The notes: generated by a model not told the origin, from the letters alone. A stretch of 64,000 nucleotides of DNA from Dyadobacter sp. LHD-138 (GCF_030929615.1 NZ_JAVFVU010000004.1:248001-312000); one strand, 5' to 3'. Positions 8,932-17,725 are shown, counted from the first letter of the stretch. Numbers and translations: made by a program.

Positions 8932-9897
8932 TTAAAGATAGGCACCTGAAGAAAGGTAATCCTTCACGTATTCACTGATACCCTCTTCAAGGGTATGGAA
9001 TGGCCTTGTGAAGCCAATTGAGCGCAATTTACCCATATTAGCCTGAGTAAAATACTGATATTTATCACGAATGTCTTCCGGGGTGTCAACAAAGCTGATA
9101 TCCGGGGTTTTGTCCATGGCAAGGAACGTGTTGGTTACCAAATCCTTGAACGTACGCGCCTTTCCGCTTCCCAGGTTATAGATCCCGGAATCTTTGCGGT
9201 GATGCATAAAGAACAGACAAACTTCGATCAGGTCTTTCACATAAATAAAATCACGCATCTGCTCTCCATCCTTGAAATTGGGATTGTGAGAACGGAAAAG
9301 TTTCATTTTTTCAGTGGCTTTGATCTGGTTGTAGGCATGGAATATCACTGAAGCCATACGTCCTTTGTGATATTCATTCGGGCCGTATACGTTAAAGAAT
9401 TTCAAACCGGCCCAGAAGAATGGTTTTTTCTCCTGCTGTAATGCCCAGATATCGAAATCATTTTTGGAATCGCCGTAAGGGTTAAGCGGTTTCAGTTGCG
9501 GGATCAGGGATTCGTTGTCATCATAACCCAGTTCGCCCAAACCGTAAGTAGCCGCCGAGGAAGCGTATACCAATGGAATTTGATAGGCCACACATTTTTC
9601 CCAGATCGTTTTGGAATAATTCAGATTGAGTTCGTCAAATATATCCTTGTCAAACTCGGTGGTGTCTGTTCTGGCACCGATGTGGAAAATAAATTCAACA
9701 TCCTGATTGTTCTTTTCCAACCATTCAAATAAAGAACTGCGCTCAACGCGTTCCTTAATCGTTTTTCCTTCCAGATTTTCTGCCTTCTCGATTTTTGAAA
9801 AATCGTCAACGGCGATAATGTTACTAAAGCCTTCCTGGTTAAGCCTGCTAATCAGCCCGCTACCAATAAATCCGGCTGCACCTGTTACTATAATCAT
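8932..9897 (-). CDS. hldD: ADP-L-glycero-D-manno-heptose 6-epimerase
   Basis: NAD(P)-dependent short-chain dehydrogenase that epimerises ADP-D-glycero-D-manno-heptose to the L form used in the lipopolysaccharide inner core. The Rossmann motif TGAAGFIGSG is at residues 5-14, the active-site pair Tyr141 and Lys145 lies in NPYGDSK, and FNVYGPNEYHKGRMASV is specific for HldD/RfaD. Length is 321 aa, typical. It is transcribed alone; no other heptose gene is in the window. Confidence 0.93.
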   Translation of the reverse strand: MIIVTGAAGFIGSGLISRLNQEGFSNIIAVDDFSKIEKAENLEGKTIKERVERSSLFEWLEKNNQDVEFIFHIGARTDTTEFDKDIFDELNLNYSKTIWEKCVAYQIPLVYASSAATYGLGELGYDDNESLIPQLKPLNPYGDSKNDFDIWALQQEKKPFFWAGLKFFNVYGPNEYHKGRMASVIFHAYNQIKATEKMKLFRSHNPNFKDGEQMRDFIYVKDLIEVCLFFMHHRKDSGIYNLGSGKARTFKDLVTNTFLAMDKTPDISFVDTPEDIRDKYQYFTQANMGKLRSIGFTRPFHTLEEGISEYVKDYLSSGAYL

Positions 9898-10047
9898 AGG
9901 AGAGATTATTTGTTTAATGAGGTTAAACTGTAAAAAGAATGCCAGATAAGAGCAATCCTTTTCGTCAATCTACTCATGAATTTCTCGTTAAATTGTATTT
10001 TTTTTAGTTTACTGCTTATAATCTTACAAAACTACCGATACAAGATG

Positions 10048-10055
10048 TAATTTTG
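10048..10055 (+). promoter_or_regulatory. -7 promoter element of the pterin synthase gene
   Basis: TAATTTTG matches TAnnTTTG, 30 nt before the ATG at 10086. No convincing -33 TTG was found. Confidence 0.55.
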
Positions 10056-10085
10056 TAACATTATTACATAGGGAAGGAAAAATTT

Positions 10086-10505
10086 ATGATTTACGTAACG
10101 CGAAAAGAACATTTCAATGCAGCACACAGGCTTTACAATCCGACGTGGTCTGATGAGAAAAACCAGGAAGTATTTGGCCCCTGTGCCAACAACAACTGGC
10201 ATGGACATAATTTTGAACTCATAGTTACAGTAAAAGGCAAACCTGACCCGGATACTGGTTTTGTGATAGATCTTAAAGTGTTGGGTGATCTGGTAAAAGA
10301 GAAGGTTGTCGATAAAGTTGACCATAAAAACCTGAATCTGGACGTAGATTTCATGCAAGGAAAAATGGCTTCCTGCGAGATTTTCGTCATGGAAATCTGG
10401 AACATTCTGGCGCCTGCCATTCAGCAGGTTTCGCCTGGCTCAAAGCTGCATTATATTAAACTGGTTGAGACCCCGAAGAATTTCGTGGAATATTACGGGG
10501 AGTAA
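10086..10505 (+). CDS. 6-pyruvoyltetrahydropterin synthase family protein
   Basis: A 139-aa T-fold enzyme that acts on 7,8-dihydroneopterin triphosphate. Zinc ligands are His14 (in NAAHRL), His39 and His41 (WHGH). The catalytic Cys33 is five residues before HGH, giving CxxxxxHGH. Published sorting of this family assigns CxxxHGH to QueD (queuosine) and CxxxxxHGH to PTPS-II (tetrahydrobiopterin), so this copy may make a biopterin-type cofactor. DHKNLN and a C-terminal Glu in LVETP are also conserved. It has its own promoter and terminator and stands alone, so pathway context is lacking. Confidence 0.85.
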   Translation: MIYVTRKEHFNAAHRLYNPTWSDEKNQEVFGPCANNNWHGHNFELIVTVKGKPDPDTGFVIDLKVLGDLVKEKVVDKVDHKNLNLDVDFMQGKMASCEIFVMEIWNILAPAIQQVSPGSKLHYIKLVETPKNFVEYYGE

Positions 10506-10518
10506 ACTACCGGAACAG

Positions 10519-10560
10519 AAAGTGAAAAACGCAGGATCGTGACGCTGCGTTTTTCACTTT
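10519..10560 (+). terminator. Terminator after the pterin synthase gene
   Basis: AAAGTGAAAAACGCAG (10519-10534) and CTGCGTTTTTCACTTT (10545-10560) are perfect 16-bp arms around a 10-nt loop, followed by TTTTA. Confidence 0.8.
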
Positions 10561-10596
10561 TTTATTTACTTTACAGCGCTCAATTTTAATTCAAGC

Positions 10597-11715
10597 ATGA
10601 AATATTATCTCGTTGCCGGCGAACGTTCCGGAGATCTGCATGGGGCCAACCTCATGAAAGGAATCAAAGCAAATGATCCGGAGGCGCAGTTTCGCGGCTG
10701 GGGAGGGGATATGATGCAGGAAGAAGGAATTGATCTGGTCACCCATTATCGGGATACCGCTTTTATGGGTTTTCTGGAAGTGGCGATGAATATCCGGAAG
10801 ATCGCCGGGTTTTTGAAAAAATGTAAAAAAGATATTCTGGCTTATAAACCGGATGTGATCGTGCTGATCGACTATCCGGGATTTAATCTGCGCATTGCCG
10901 CTTTTGGGAAAGCACAGGGCTTCAAAACTTTTTATTATATCTCACCGAAAGTTTGGGCGTGGAACCAAAAGCGCGCGTTAAAGATCAAGAAGAACGTGGA
11001 TCGCATGTTTGTGATCTTTCCTTTTGAGATCGATTTTTACAAAAAATTCGATTATCATGTCGACTATGTCGGGAATCCGCTGATGGATGCCATTGAAGCT
11101 TTCGGGCCTGATGCCGATTTTAAAAAGAAGAATAACCTGAACGAAACACAGCCGGTTATTGCCTTGTTGCCGGGGAGCCGTCGTCAGGAAATTATTAATA
11201 TGCTGGATCTGATGCTTACGGTTCAGCCACATTTCCCGGATTATCAGTTCGTTATTGCGGGCGTCAGAAATCTGCCTGCGTCGCTTTACGAAAATTATGA
11301 GGCACTGAAAAATGTGTCTGTCGTTTATGAGGCTACTTATGACCTGCTCGCAGTTTCGGAAGCGGCGCTTGTTACTTCAGGTACGGCCACGCTGGAAACC
11401 GCGCTATTGAATATTCCGGAAGTTGTTTGTTACAAAACCAGTGGCTTTTCATACGCCGTTGCCAAAAGGCTGATTCGCGTGCCTTTTATTTCCCTCGTCA
11501 ATCTGATCATGGAGAAGGAAGTGGTCCGTGAGCTGATCCAGGACGAACTGAATGAAACGGAGCTTGTGGCGGAATTGGCCTCGATTCTTAAAACCGGTTC
11601 TAAAAGAGCGACGCAGTTGAAAGATTATACCAAATTACATGCACTGGTGGGAGGGTCGGGGGCTTCCGAAAGGACGGGAGGTCTGATGGTCCGTTATTTA
11701 AAAGCAAATGACTAG
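10597..11715 (+). CDS. lpxB: Lipid-A-disaccharide synthase
   Basis: Inner-membrane-associated GT19 glycosyltransferase that joins UDP-diacylglucosamine and lipid X to form the lipid A disaccharide. The 372-aa protein shows the family start YYLVAGERSGDLHGANLM, the conserved FYYISPKVWAWNQKR and FIFPFE-like VIFPFEIDFY segments, and LLPGSRRQEI. Length is normal. It lies alone after the pterin gene terminator; other lpx genes are not in the window. It supports a Gram-negative host. Confidence 0.95.
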   Translation: MKYYLVAGERSGDLHGANLMKGIKANDPEAQFRGWGGDMMQEEGIDLVTHYRDTAFMGFLEVAMNIRKIAGFLKKCKKDILAYKPDVIVLIDYPGFNLRIAAFGKAQGFKTFYYISPKVWAWNQKRALKIKKNVDRMFVIFPFEIDFYKKFDYHVDYVGNPLMDAIEAFGPDADFKKKNNLNETQPVIALLPGSRRQEIINMLDLMLTVQPHFPDYQFVIAGVRNLPASLYENYEALKNVSVVYEATYDLLAVSEAALVTSGTATLETALLNIPEVVCYKTSGFSYAVAKRLIRVPFISLVNLIMEKEVVRELIQDELNETELVAELASILKTGSKRATQLKDYTKLHALVGGSGASERTGGLMVRYLKAND

Positions 11716-11785
11716 AAATTATTTTGTAGTGATAATTCTATGATTGAATTGAAGAATAACTATCCATATTTTAGTTAAAGAAAAT

Positions 11786-11793
11786 TATATTTG
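11786..11793 (+). promoter_or_regulatory. -7 promoter element of the LuxR-type response regulator
   Basis: TATATTTG matches TAnnTTTG. Transcription would start near 11797, giving a leader of about 78 nt. Confidence 0.55.
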
Positions 11794-11874
11794 CGCGTGG
11801 CGTCTATCTGATCATATTTTTCAGAAAGGGACGCACTATTTGACCCACCCTCCTTTATTCAACAGTAAACTGGT

Positions 11875-12510
11875 ATGCAACGAGTACTTTTGGTCAATCA
11901 TGATTCGGGTATGCATTCGGATCTTGACTTGCGTTTCAAAGAAAATAACCAAGCGAATTTCGTTATAGACGAAGTCAGAAACGGCAATGAGGCGTTGAAA
12001 AAAATCGCGAATACTCCTTACGATCTATTGCTGCTTAACCTGATGATCCCCGATACCGACATGCTTGGCCTGATCGGGAAGTTGAAAGGTCTCCGGCCAG
12101 ACCTTCCGCTTTTAACATTTTCACTGGTCATGGAGTATACACTTATCAAGCGCTATTTAACCAGCGGTGTTAACGGGTATTGTTTTTACAAACAGGAAGA
12201 TACTGCCGAGATATTTAAAGCCATTCGTACCATTGTTTCGGGTAAATGGTATATCAGTCCGGAAATGGTTGAGCTGATCGTGGAGGACGCGCTGTATGGA
12301 AAAAAAACGGACCGGCTGGATGCGTTGACAGAACGTGAATTTGAAGTTTTCTCGCATTTGGTGAAAGACGAAACCCCGGCCGTTATTGCCGAGATTTTAT
12401 CCGTACACACCTCTACTGTTGCCTTGTATAAATCCAGGATTATGGACAAACTACGAATAACAAATCTGGTAGAAATGAAAAATATGATGAAGATGCCGTC
12501 TATGGCCTGA
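11875..12510 (+). CDS. NarL/FixJ-type response regulator with degenerate receiver
   Basis: A receiver domain (about residues 3-118) followed by a LuxR-type HTH (about 145-205, LTEREFEVFSHLVKDETPAVIAEIL then VHTSTVALYKSRIMDKL). The phosphoacceptor position reads DLLLLNLMIP: residue 55 is Asn (codon AAC) where the Asp should be. The acidic pocket is also reduced, with VNHD at 7-10 instead of two acids in a row. The conserved Lys in CFYKQ is kept. It therefore probably works without Asp phosphorylation. It converges with the receiver-CRP gene (1-nt gap), next to the PAS kinase, but no partner can be assigned. Confidence 0.85.
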   Translation: MQRVLLVNHDSGMHSDLDLRFKENNQANFVIDEVRNGNEALKKIANTPYDLLLLNLMIPDTDMLGLIGKLKGLRPDLPLLTFSLVMEYTLIKRYLTSGVNGYCFYKQEDTAEIFKAIRTIVSGKWYISPEMVELIVEDALYGKKTDRLDALTEREFEVFSHLVKDETPAVIAEILSVHTSTVALYKSRIMDKLRITNLVEMKNMMKMPSMA

Positions 12511-12511
12511 G

Positions 12512-13576
12512 TTAATTGCGCATGCGGGACAGTTTTTCATATTCAAGTACCGTAATGAGGCTCCCTTTCATATCGACCAGTTTTTCTTCCTTGAAGTCGG
12601 ACAGGGTGCGGATCACGGTTTCCGTTGCGGTACCCACCATCGAGGCGATATCTTCGCGGGTGATGGCCATGGAAAATGGTTTCGATTTATCTTCCTGGTA
12701 GCGCTGTACCAGCATCACCAGTGCCTGCGCAACCCGTTTGCGCACCGAGTTATAGGCCAGTTGCAGCAACCGTTCCTCACGGTCTTTAATTTCATTGGAA
12801 AGCATTTTGATAAACTTGGTAGCGACCTCCCGGTTCCCCTGAATCAGATTGAAAAAGTCATCTTTGGGAATGATCGCCACTTCTGATTTTTCCAGTGATA
12901 TGGTGGTTTCCTGGTAGGGCTCTCCCTGAAGCAGATCCAGGTACCCGAAGAAATCTCCCTCTTTATATAATTCAGTAATATACTCCTTGCCGTTATCGTT
13001 GGATTTGTAAGCCTTTACTTTGCCTTTCTGAAGGAAGAAAACATTGGAAGGAAAACTGCCTTCCGTATAAATAGTTTCTTTTTTTCTTAGCGTTTTGACC
13101 TTTTTGTCATCGGCAAGTTTGGTGATCAAATCAAACGATTTTGCTTCATGAATAAACGCATCAAGTCCCTCGGCTGTCCGGGTAAAATGTCCTTTTAACC
13201 GTTCACTTTTTCTTAATCTTATTTCAACCGCATTCAAAAGTTCAACATCATCATAGGGCTTGGTAAGATAATCGTCCGCACCCATGGTCATACCTTTGCG
13301 GTAATCGCTTTTTTCTGCTTTTGCCGTCAGGAAAACGAAGGGGATATTGGCTGTCAGATCATCCTTGCTCAACAAATGCAGCACACCATAACCGTCCAGT
13401 TCGGGCATCATGATATCACAAATGATCAGGTCAGGTTTTTCGTGATGTGCTACCTGTACGCCTTCCTTCCCGTTTTGCGCCGTCAAAACTTCATAATTGG
13501 CTAATCCCAATATCTCGGCCGTGTTTTCACGCATTTCCGGATTATCTTCAATCAACAGGATTCTCTTATTTTCCAT
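12512..13576 (-). CDS. Receiver-cNMP-CRP/FNR fusion response regulator
   Basis: A 354-aa three-part regulator: receiver (residues 4-122, acidic pair Glu10-Asp11, phosphoacceptor Asp54 in ICDIMMPELDG, Lys106), cyclic-nucleotide-binding-like barrel (about 155-265) and CRP-type winged helix (about 275-350). The recognition helix TATETVIRTLSDF (316-328) keeps the Glu319 and Arg323 that in CRP and FNR contact TGA half-sites. No N-terminal Cys cluster is present, so it is not an FNR-type Fe-S oxygen sensor; input must come by phosphorylation or ligand. It starts 18 nt after the PAS kinase stop, so the pair forms one operon. It is the natural candidate to bind the TGAC-N4-GTCA sites at hemN, ccoI and sufB. 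Confidence 0.9.
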   Translation of the reverse strand: MENKRILLIEDNPEMRENTAEILGLANYEVLTAQNGKEGVQVAHHEKPDLIICDIMMPELDGYGVLHLLSKDDLTANIPFVFLTAKAEKSDYRKGMTMGADDYLTKPYDDVELLNAVEIRLRKSERLKGHFTRTAEGLDAFIHEAKSFDLITKLADDKKVKTLRKKETIYTEGSFPSNVFFLQKGKVKAYKSNDNGKEYITELYKEGDFFGYLDLLQGEPYQETTISLEKSEVAIIPKDDFFNLIQGNREVATKFIKMLSNEIKDREERLLQLAYNSVRKRVAQALVMLVQRYQEDKSKPFSMAITREDIASMVGTATETVIRTLSDFKEEKLVDMKGSLITVLEYEKLSRMRN

Positions 13577-13594
13577 TTCAAAAATTGATGTAAA

Positions 13595-14854
13595 TTAAAT
13601 TGTGGCGGGCAGCTGGTCCGGAAGTTCAACATGAAAAGTTGTGCCTTTGTCTACTTCGCTGGAAAATGAAACTTTTCCGCCCATCAGGTCCACATAATTT
13701 TGTACGATATTCAGTCCTAATCCTGTTCCTTGTGCATTACCGGCATTGTTTGCCCTGAAAAAGCGATCAAAAATATGTACCTGGTCACTCTCAGGAATTC
13801 CAATGCCCTGGTCCATAATTTCAATGAAAATCGTTTTTCCATCGGCACGAACATTCAGCTTGATCAGTTTTCCGGGTCCGGAATATTTTATGGCATTGGA
13901 AATCAGGTTAAAAATGACGTTCCGAAGTAATTGTTTATCAATCCATACTTCCGGATTCCCCTGATGTGAAAACAATATTTGCTGACCTTCCTTGCATAAA
14001 CCCCGGATCTCTTCAATAAGTCCCTTACAAAATTCCGGCAGCAGCGTGAAAACCGAAACACTGTGAATACGTCCTTCTTCCAGTTTTCCGATGGACATGA
14101 AATCGTTCAAAATTTCAGTCAGGTTGGTTACTGCTGACTTGATCCGCTGCACATGTTTTTGCCGTTTATCTTCTTCTTCACCTTTCGGATATCTTCCAAT
14201 CAGCGAAGCGGAGGAAAGGATCGTGGCCAGGGGGGTACGAAACTCATGCGAAGCTATGGTGACAAACTGGCTTTTCATATTATTCAATTCCCGCTCTTTT
14301 TTTAAAGCGCGCATGACCTCTTCCTGCGACTGTTCAATTTTGCGAATTGCCTTTGCCAATTCTTTTGTTCTCTGGTTTACGCGTTCTTCGAGTTCAGCAT
14401 TCAGTTTTTGAATTTCCTGATTTGCCTCTTGGATAATGTTTTCCTGTTTTTTCCTTTCGGTAATATCAACGACAAAACTTACTACAAACTGGCCTTCGCT
14501 GGTTTGAAAAGGGCTTAAACTAACTTCCACCGGAAACTCGCTTTCATCTTTACGGCGGGCAAACAATTCCAGAGAGCTACCCATTCCACGTGCGTGAGGG
14601 GATTCCAGGTAGGTGTCGCGGTGATGCACATGTCTTTTGCTTAATCTTCTGGGGATTAGCGTTTCAATGTTCTGGTTTACCAACTCCCCTTCGGCATAGC
14701 CAAAAAGTTCAAGTGCTTTGGGATTCAGCATTACGATAACCCCTTCTTTATTCACCACTACAATCCCTTCGGTAGCGTGTTTAAATAGGGCATCAAGCAT
14801 TTCAATATGCCGTGTCATGGCTTCGGTCTGTTTTTCTATATACGTACTAAACAT
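13595..14854 (-). CDS. PAS domain sensor histidine kinase
   Basis: A 419-aa soluble kinase: N-terminal PAS domain (about 20-135), coiled coil (about 135-190), HisKA domain with phospho-His203 in IASHEFRTPL, and HATPase_c with N-box NLISNAIKYS and G-boxes MDQGIGIPESD and GTGLGLNI. No membrane segment is visible. The PAS part reads RHVHHRDTYLESPHARGMG then RRKDESEFPVEVSLSP, a subtype common in bacterial sensors and distantly like FixL, but the spacing around the FixL haem-binding His differs, so haem binding is not supported. It sits 18 nt ahead of the receiver-CRP gene and next to hemN and the cbb3 cluster, which suggests a redox or oxygen role (inference). Confidence 0.9.
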   Translation of the reverse strand: MFSTYIEKQTEAMTRHIEMLDALFKHATEGIVVVNKEGVIVMLNPKALELFGYAEGELVNQNIETLIPRRLSKRHVHHRDTYLESPHARGMGSSLELFARRKDESEFPVEVSLSPFQTSEGQFVVSFVVDITERKKQENIIQEANQEIQKLNAELEERVNQRTKELAKAIRKIEQSQEEVMRALKKERELNNMKSQFVTIASHEFRTPLATILSSASLIGRYPKGEEEDKRQKHVQRIKSAVTNLTEILNDFMSIGKLEEGRIHSVSVFTLLPEFCKGLIEEIRGLCKEGQQILFSHQGNPEVWIDKQLLRNVIFNLISNAIKYSGPGKLIKLNVRADGKTIFIEIMDQGIGIPESDQVHIFDRFFRANNAGNAQGTGLGLNIVQNYVDLMGGKVSFSSEVDKGTTFHVELPDQLPATI

Positions 14855-15053
14855 ACCAAGTTACAGGACATAGTTGAAGAGAACAAACTTTTATCAATTT
14901 GACGGGTTTCAGTGATGAATGATGGCGTGATGGCATGAGTGAATGCTGGAAGAGGAAACTTTCTGAACCACAGGTGTATAACACGGCATCGTGTCGCCAG
15001 ACCAAACTTTTAATCGCGCGTCGGCCGCTTTCCGCTTTCCACTTTCAATTAAA

Positions 15054-16418
15054 CTAAACCGTCTGGCTAAAAATGGATGTTAAGGGCTGCTCTTCCCAGA
15101 GTTTCGCATCAAAGGCCATGCAAACGTTTCGCACGAAAGCCTTTCCTTTTTCAGTTACATGCAGTTGATAAGGCTCAATTTTAACCAGCTCATCGAATTG
15201 TAATTCAGACAACCGCCCGATGGCTTTATACAAGTCGTCACAAACCTCGTCTTCCTGTTCCCAGGTGGTGGAAAACTGCGTCATAATACGCAGGATATGT
15301 TTGCGCAAAATCAGATCATTTTTTGTCAGTTCATGACCTTTGAAAACAGGCAGACGGCCCGCTTCTATTTGTGCATAATAGGCTTCCACACTTTTTTCAT
15401 TCTGAACATAACCGGTCCAGCTGTCACTGATCGAAGATGCGCCAAGTCCGATCAAAAGCCGTGTGTGGGTGTCGGTATAACCCATGAAATTCCGGTGTAA
15501 CTGGCCGCGTTGCTGTGCCTTGTAAAGTTCATCGGTTTCCAGGGAAAAATGATCCATGCCGATATCGTGATAACCTGAAATTTCCAGGGCATTACGACCG
15601 GTTTCATAAATCGCCATTTTTTTATCCGGATCTGGTAAATCCTGCTCCGTGTACCTTCTTTGCCCGGGTTTGATCCATGGAACATGCGCATAACTGTAAA
15701 AGGCGATCCTGTCGGGATGCAGCGGAATGACGCGCATAATGGTTTCCATCATCGTGCAAACTTTTTGAAATGGCAGACCATAGACGATATCAAAGTTGAC
15801 CGAAGTGTAACCAATTTCTCTGGCTTTTTTTGTCAGATGGCTGACCTGTTCATAGGTTTGGTGGCGATTTATAGCTGCCAAAACCAGCGGATTGAAATCC
15901 TGAACGCCTATGCTGATTCTACGGAATCCGACATTGTAAAGTGCCTGTACATGTGCGTCGGTGGTATTGCCCGGATGTGCTTCAAAACTGAACTGAGCCT
16001 GTGCATGAACAGTGGTATTTTGCAATAAACCTTCAATCAGTTTAGTAAGGTTTTCAGGACTGAAAAATGTTGGGGTTCCGCCTCCCAGATGTATTTCCCG
16101 GATGACTGGTTTCGTTTCCCCGAAAATGGAAAAATATAAAGCCCACTCTTTTAAAACGGCGTTTACATAAGTTTCTTCTACTTTATGATTGACCGTTATC
16201 CGGGTATTGCAACCGCAGTAGGTACACAAACTTTCGCAAAACGGGAGATGTATGTATACACTGATTCCTTCTTTTTCGTTCGAAACGCTGAACGCTTCTT
16301 TTGCAAGTTCTTTCCATTTTTGTTCCGTTGGCGGTGTTTTTTGCCAGTAGGGAACGGTTGGATAACTGGTATATCTAGGCCCGGGAGTATTGTATTTAAA
16401 AAGCAAATCCTTATCCAT
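15054..16418 (-). CDS. hemN: Oxygen-independent coproporphyrinogen III oxidase
   Basis: Radical SAM enzyme that converts coproporphyrinogen III to protoporphyrinogen IX without oxygen, in haem synthesis. The 454-aa protein has the HemN signature Cys61, Cys65, Cys68, Cys70 (FCESLCTYCGC) for the 4Fe-4S cluster and a following His/Gly-rich GGGTPTF motif. The family start DLLFKYNTPGPRYTSYPT is intact. It lies between the PAS kinase/receiver-CRP operon and the cbb3 oxidase cluster. Its promoter has a -7 box at 16451-16458 and a CRP/FNR-type palindrome at 16478-16497, as expected for a gene induced at low oxygen. Confidence 0.96.
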   Translation of the reverse strand: MDKDLLFKYNTPGPRYTSYPTVPYWQKTPPTEQKWKELAKEAFSVSNEKEGISVYIHLPFCESLCTYCGCNTRITVNHKVEETYVNAVLKEWALYFSIFGETKPVIREIHLGGGTPTFFSPENLTKLIEGLLQNTTVHAQAQFSFEAHPGNTTDAHVQALYNVGFRRISIGVQDFNPLVLAAINRHQTYEQVSHLTKKAREIGYTSVNFDIVYGLPFQKVCTMMETIMRVIPLHPDRIAFYSYAHVPWIKPGQRRYTEQDLPDPDKKMAIYETGRNALEISGYHDIGMDHFSLETDELYKAQQRGQLHRNFMGYTDTHTRLLIGLGASSISDSWTGYVQNEKSVEAYYAQIEAGRLPVFKGHELTKNDLILRKHILRIMTQFSTTWEQEDEVCDDLYKAIGRLSELQFDELVKIEPYQLHVTEKGKAFVRNVCMAFDAKLWEEQPLTSIFSQTV

Positions 16419-16450
16419 GGGAGTCGTGTTTTGAATTAATTTCTATGGAT

Positions 16451-16458
16451 CAAAACTA
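16451..16458 (-). promoter_or_regulatory. hemN -7 promoter element
   Basis: The plus strand reads CAAAACTA, which is TAGTTTTG on the minus strand, a perfect TAnnTTTG. Start of transcription near 16447, leader about 30 nt. Confidence 0.65.
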
Positions 16459-16477
16459 GTGAGGTGGTATGGGTTAA

Positions 16478-16497
16478 AACATGACTCTGGTCATGTT
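16478..16497 (-). promoter_or_regulatory. Palindromic CRP/FNR-type site upstream of hemN
   Basis: AACATGAC and GTCATGTT are perfect 8-bp arms around TCTG. Centre at 16487.5 is 36.5 bp from the near edge of the -7 box, about -40.5 from the expected start, the class II activator position. Confidence 0.7.
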
Positions 16498-16539
16498 AAA
16501 AACTTACTTTGGCAAGGAATTCAATGGGTGCGGCAAGCA

Positions 16540-17247
16540 TTATTTTCCGTGACAAACAGTTATGGTTTCCTGGTTGTTGTCGATACTGGAAGGGTATTGG
16601 ATTAATAACCCTCTTACAATAAGTATGATACCGGCAATGCTCAGTATGACAGGCATGAGTTTTCGCATTTTGGTGCGAAGGGAAATGCTAAGCCATTGTT
16701 TGAAAAAACCGACAGCGAGCATGACAGGCATCGTTCCGATCCCGAAAACGAGCATGAACAAGGCGCCGTAAGTCGGGCTTCCGGTTGCGATGGAGGTGAT
16801 CAGGGCAAGATATACCAGACCACAGGGAAGTAAGCCATTAAATACGCCCAGTAAAAAAGTGCTTGCTAAAGACCTGCTTCGAAGCAGGGACGACATTTGG
16901 TTTTTAATCAGTTGTACCAAATTTTTCCAGAACTGAGGAGGATGGAAATAACGATCCAGGCGGTGAGGCCACAGGACGTAAGCCAGCATCAGGATACCGG
17001 ACAAAATGGAGAGATAACGAAAGTAGCCTATAAAAACGATTGAAGAACCGAGTCCTCCCAAAAACAGGCCCAGTGCAGCATACATGATGGCTCTTCCGCT
17101 GTTGTAAACAAATACTCCGGTAAATCGTTTGAATTTACTGCCCCCCTGAACCGGGATAGCCATTGCAATCGGTCCGCACATACCGATGCAATGGAAACTG
17201 CTCATCAGTCCCATGGTCAGCGCCAGGTATGGAAGGGCGCTGGTCAT
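16540..17247 (-). CDS. TauE/SafE-like membrane protein of the cbb3 cluster
   Basis: A 235-aa inner-membrane protein with about six helices, annotated in cbb3 clusters as sulfite exporter TauE/SafE family. The first helix holds the conserved SSFHCIGMCGPIAMAIP with a Cys-x3-Cys pair, a feature of the DsbD/CcdA-like group that has been linked to copper or thiol handling during oxidase assembly. The frame is open further upstream, but the ATG at 17247 overlaps the ccoH stop as TAATG, so this is the likely start. It is the last gene of the cco operon. Transport of sulfite itself is doubtful. Confidence 0.85.
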   Translation of the reverse strand: MTSALPYLALTMGLMSSFHCIGMCGPIAMAIPVQGGSKFKRFTGVFVYNSGRAIMYAALGLFLGGLGSSIVFIGYFRYLSILSGILMLAYVLWPHRLDRYFHPPQFWKNLVQLIKNQMSSLLRSRSLASTFLLGVFNGLLPCGLVYLALITSIATGSPTYGALFMLVFGIGTMPVMLAVGFFKQWLSISLRTKMRKLMPVILSIAGIILIVRGLLIQYPSSIDNNQETITVCHGK

Positions 17248-17702
17248 TATTTTTGAGGGTTGCTGTTCATTACGATGAGATCTTCGTTCCAATAGGTTTC
17301 TGAACCGTTTTTCCAGTCAATTTGTAAATAATACCGGCCGTCGGGGATTTGGGAGGATTTTATGAATTGACTATGATCTTCCGTTTGGACGGGAAAGACA
17401 AGGTCTTTTTTATCGTCTGACGGGCAGTATAACTTCACATTTCCGGAAATATTTTTGGCTGAAAACATTTTAGGGAAATGAATGGTTATTCCGCTTTCAT
17501 CCACTTCCCACCGAAGTGGCTCGGTCAGTTTTTCCGCTCTTTGCACTTTATTTATTTTATCCTGAAAACGCAGTTCTTCGGCATAGTATTGATCCGTTAC
17601 CAGATCGATTTTCTGGCTGACACTCATGCCCACCAACACTAATATCATGGCCACAAATCCTGTGTAAAGAATTGCAATGCCTGCTCCCCAATTTAGTTTC
17701 AT
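17247..17702 (-). CDS. ccoH: cbb3 oxidase assembly protein CcoH/FixH
   Basis: A 151-aa FixH-family protein anchored by one N-terminal helix (about residues 7-27, GIAILYTGFVAMILVLVGM) with a periplasmic domain. The motif QKIDLVTDQYYAEELRFQDKI after the helix is typical. CcoH is needed for assembly or stability of cbb3 oxidase. It lies 23 nt after ccoG and its stop overlaps the start of the TauE/SafE-like gene by one base. Confidence 0.9.
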   Translation of the reverse strand: MKLNWGAGIAILYTGFVAMILVLVGMSVSQKIDLVTDQYYAEELRFQDKINKVQRAEKLTEPLRWEVDESGITIHFPKMFSAKNISGNVKLYCPSDDKKDLVFPVQTEDHSQFIKSSQIPDGRYYLQIDWKNGSETYWNEDLIVMNSNPQK

Positions 17703-17725
17703 AAGATTATTGGTTATCGTTGCGG

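Noticed and set aside
10086-10505. Calling the pterin enzyme queD
   Set aside because: The Cys-to-HGH spacing is not the QueD pattern and no queuosine genes are near.
13595-14854. FixL-like haem-binding PAS
   Set aside because: The motif order is similar, but the spacing between the His region and PHxxGxG differs from FixL and matches a common non-haem PAS subtype.
14900-14911. TGAC-GGGT-TTCA upstream of the PAS kinase gene as an autoregulatory CRP/FNR-type site
   Set aside because: One half-site is mismatched and no -7 box is found at the spacing seen at the other three promoters.
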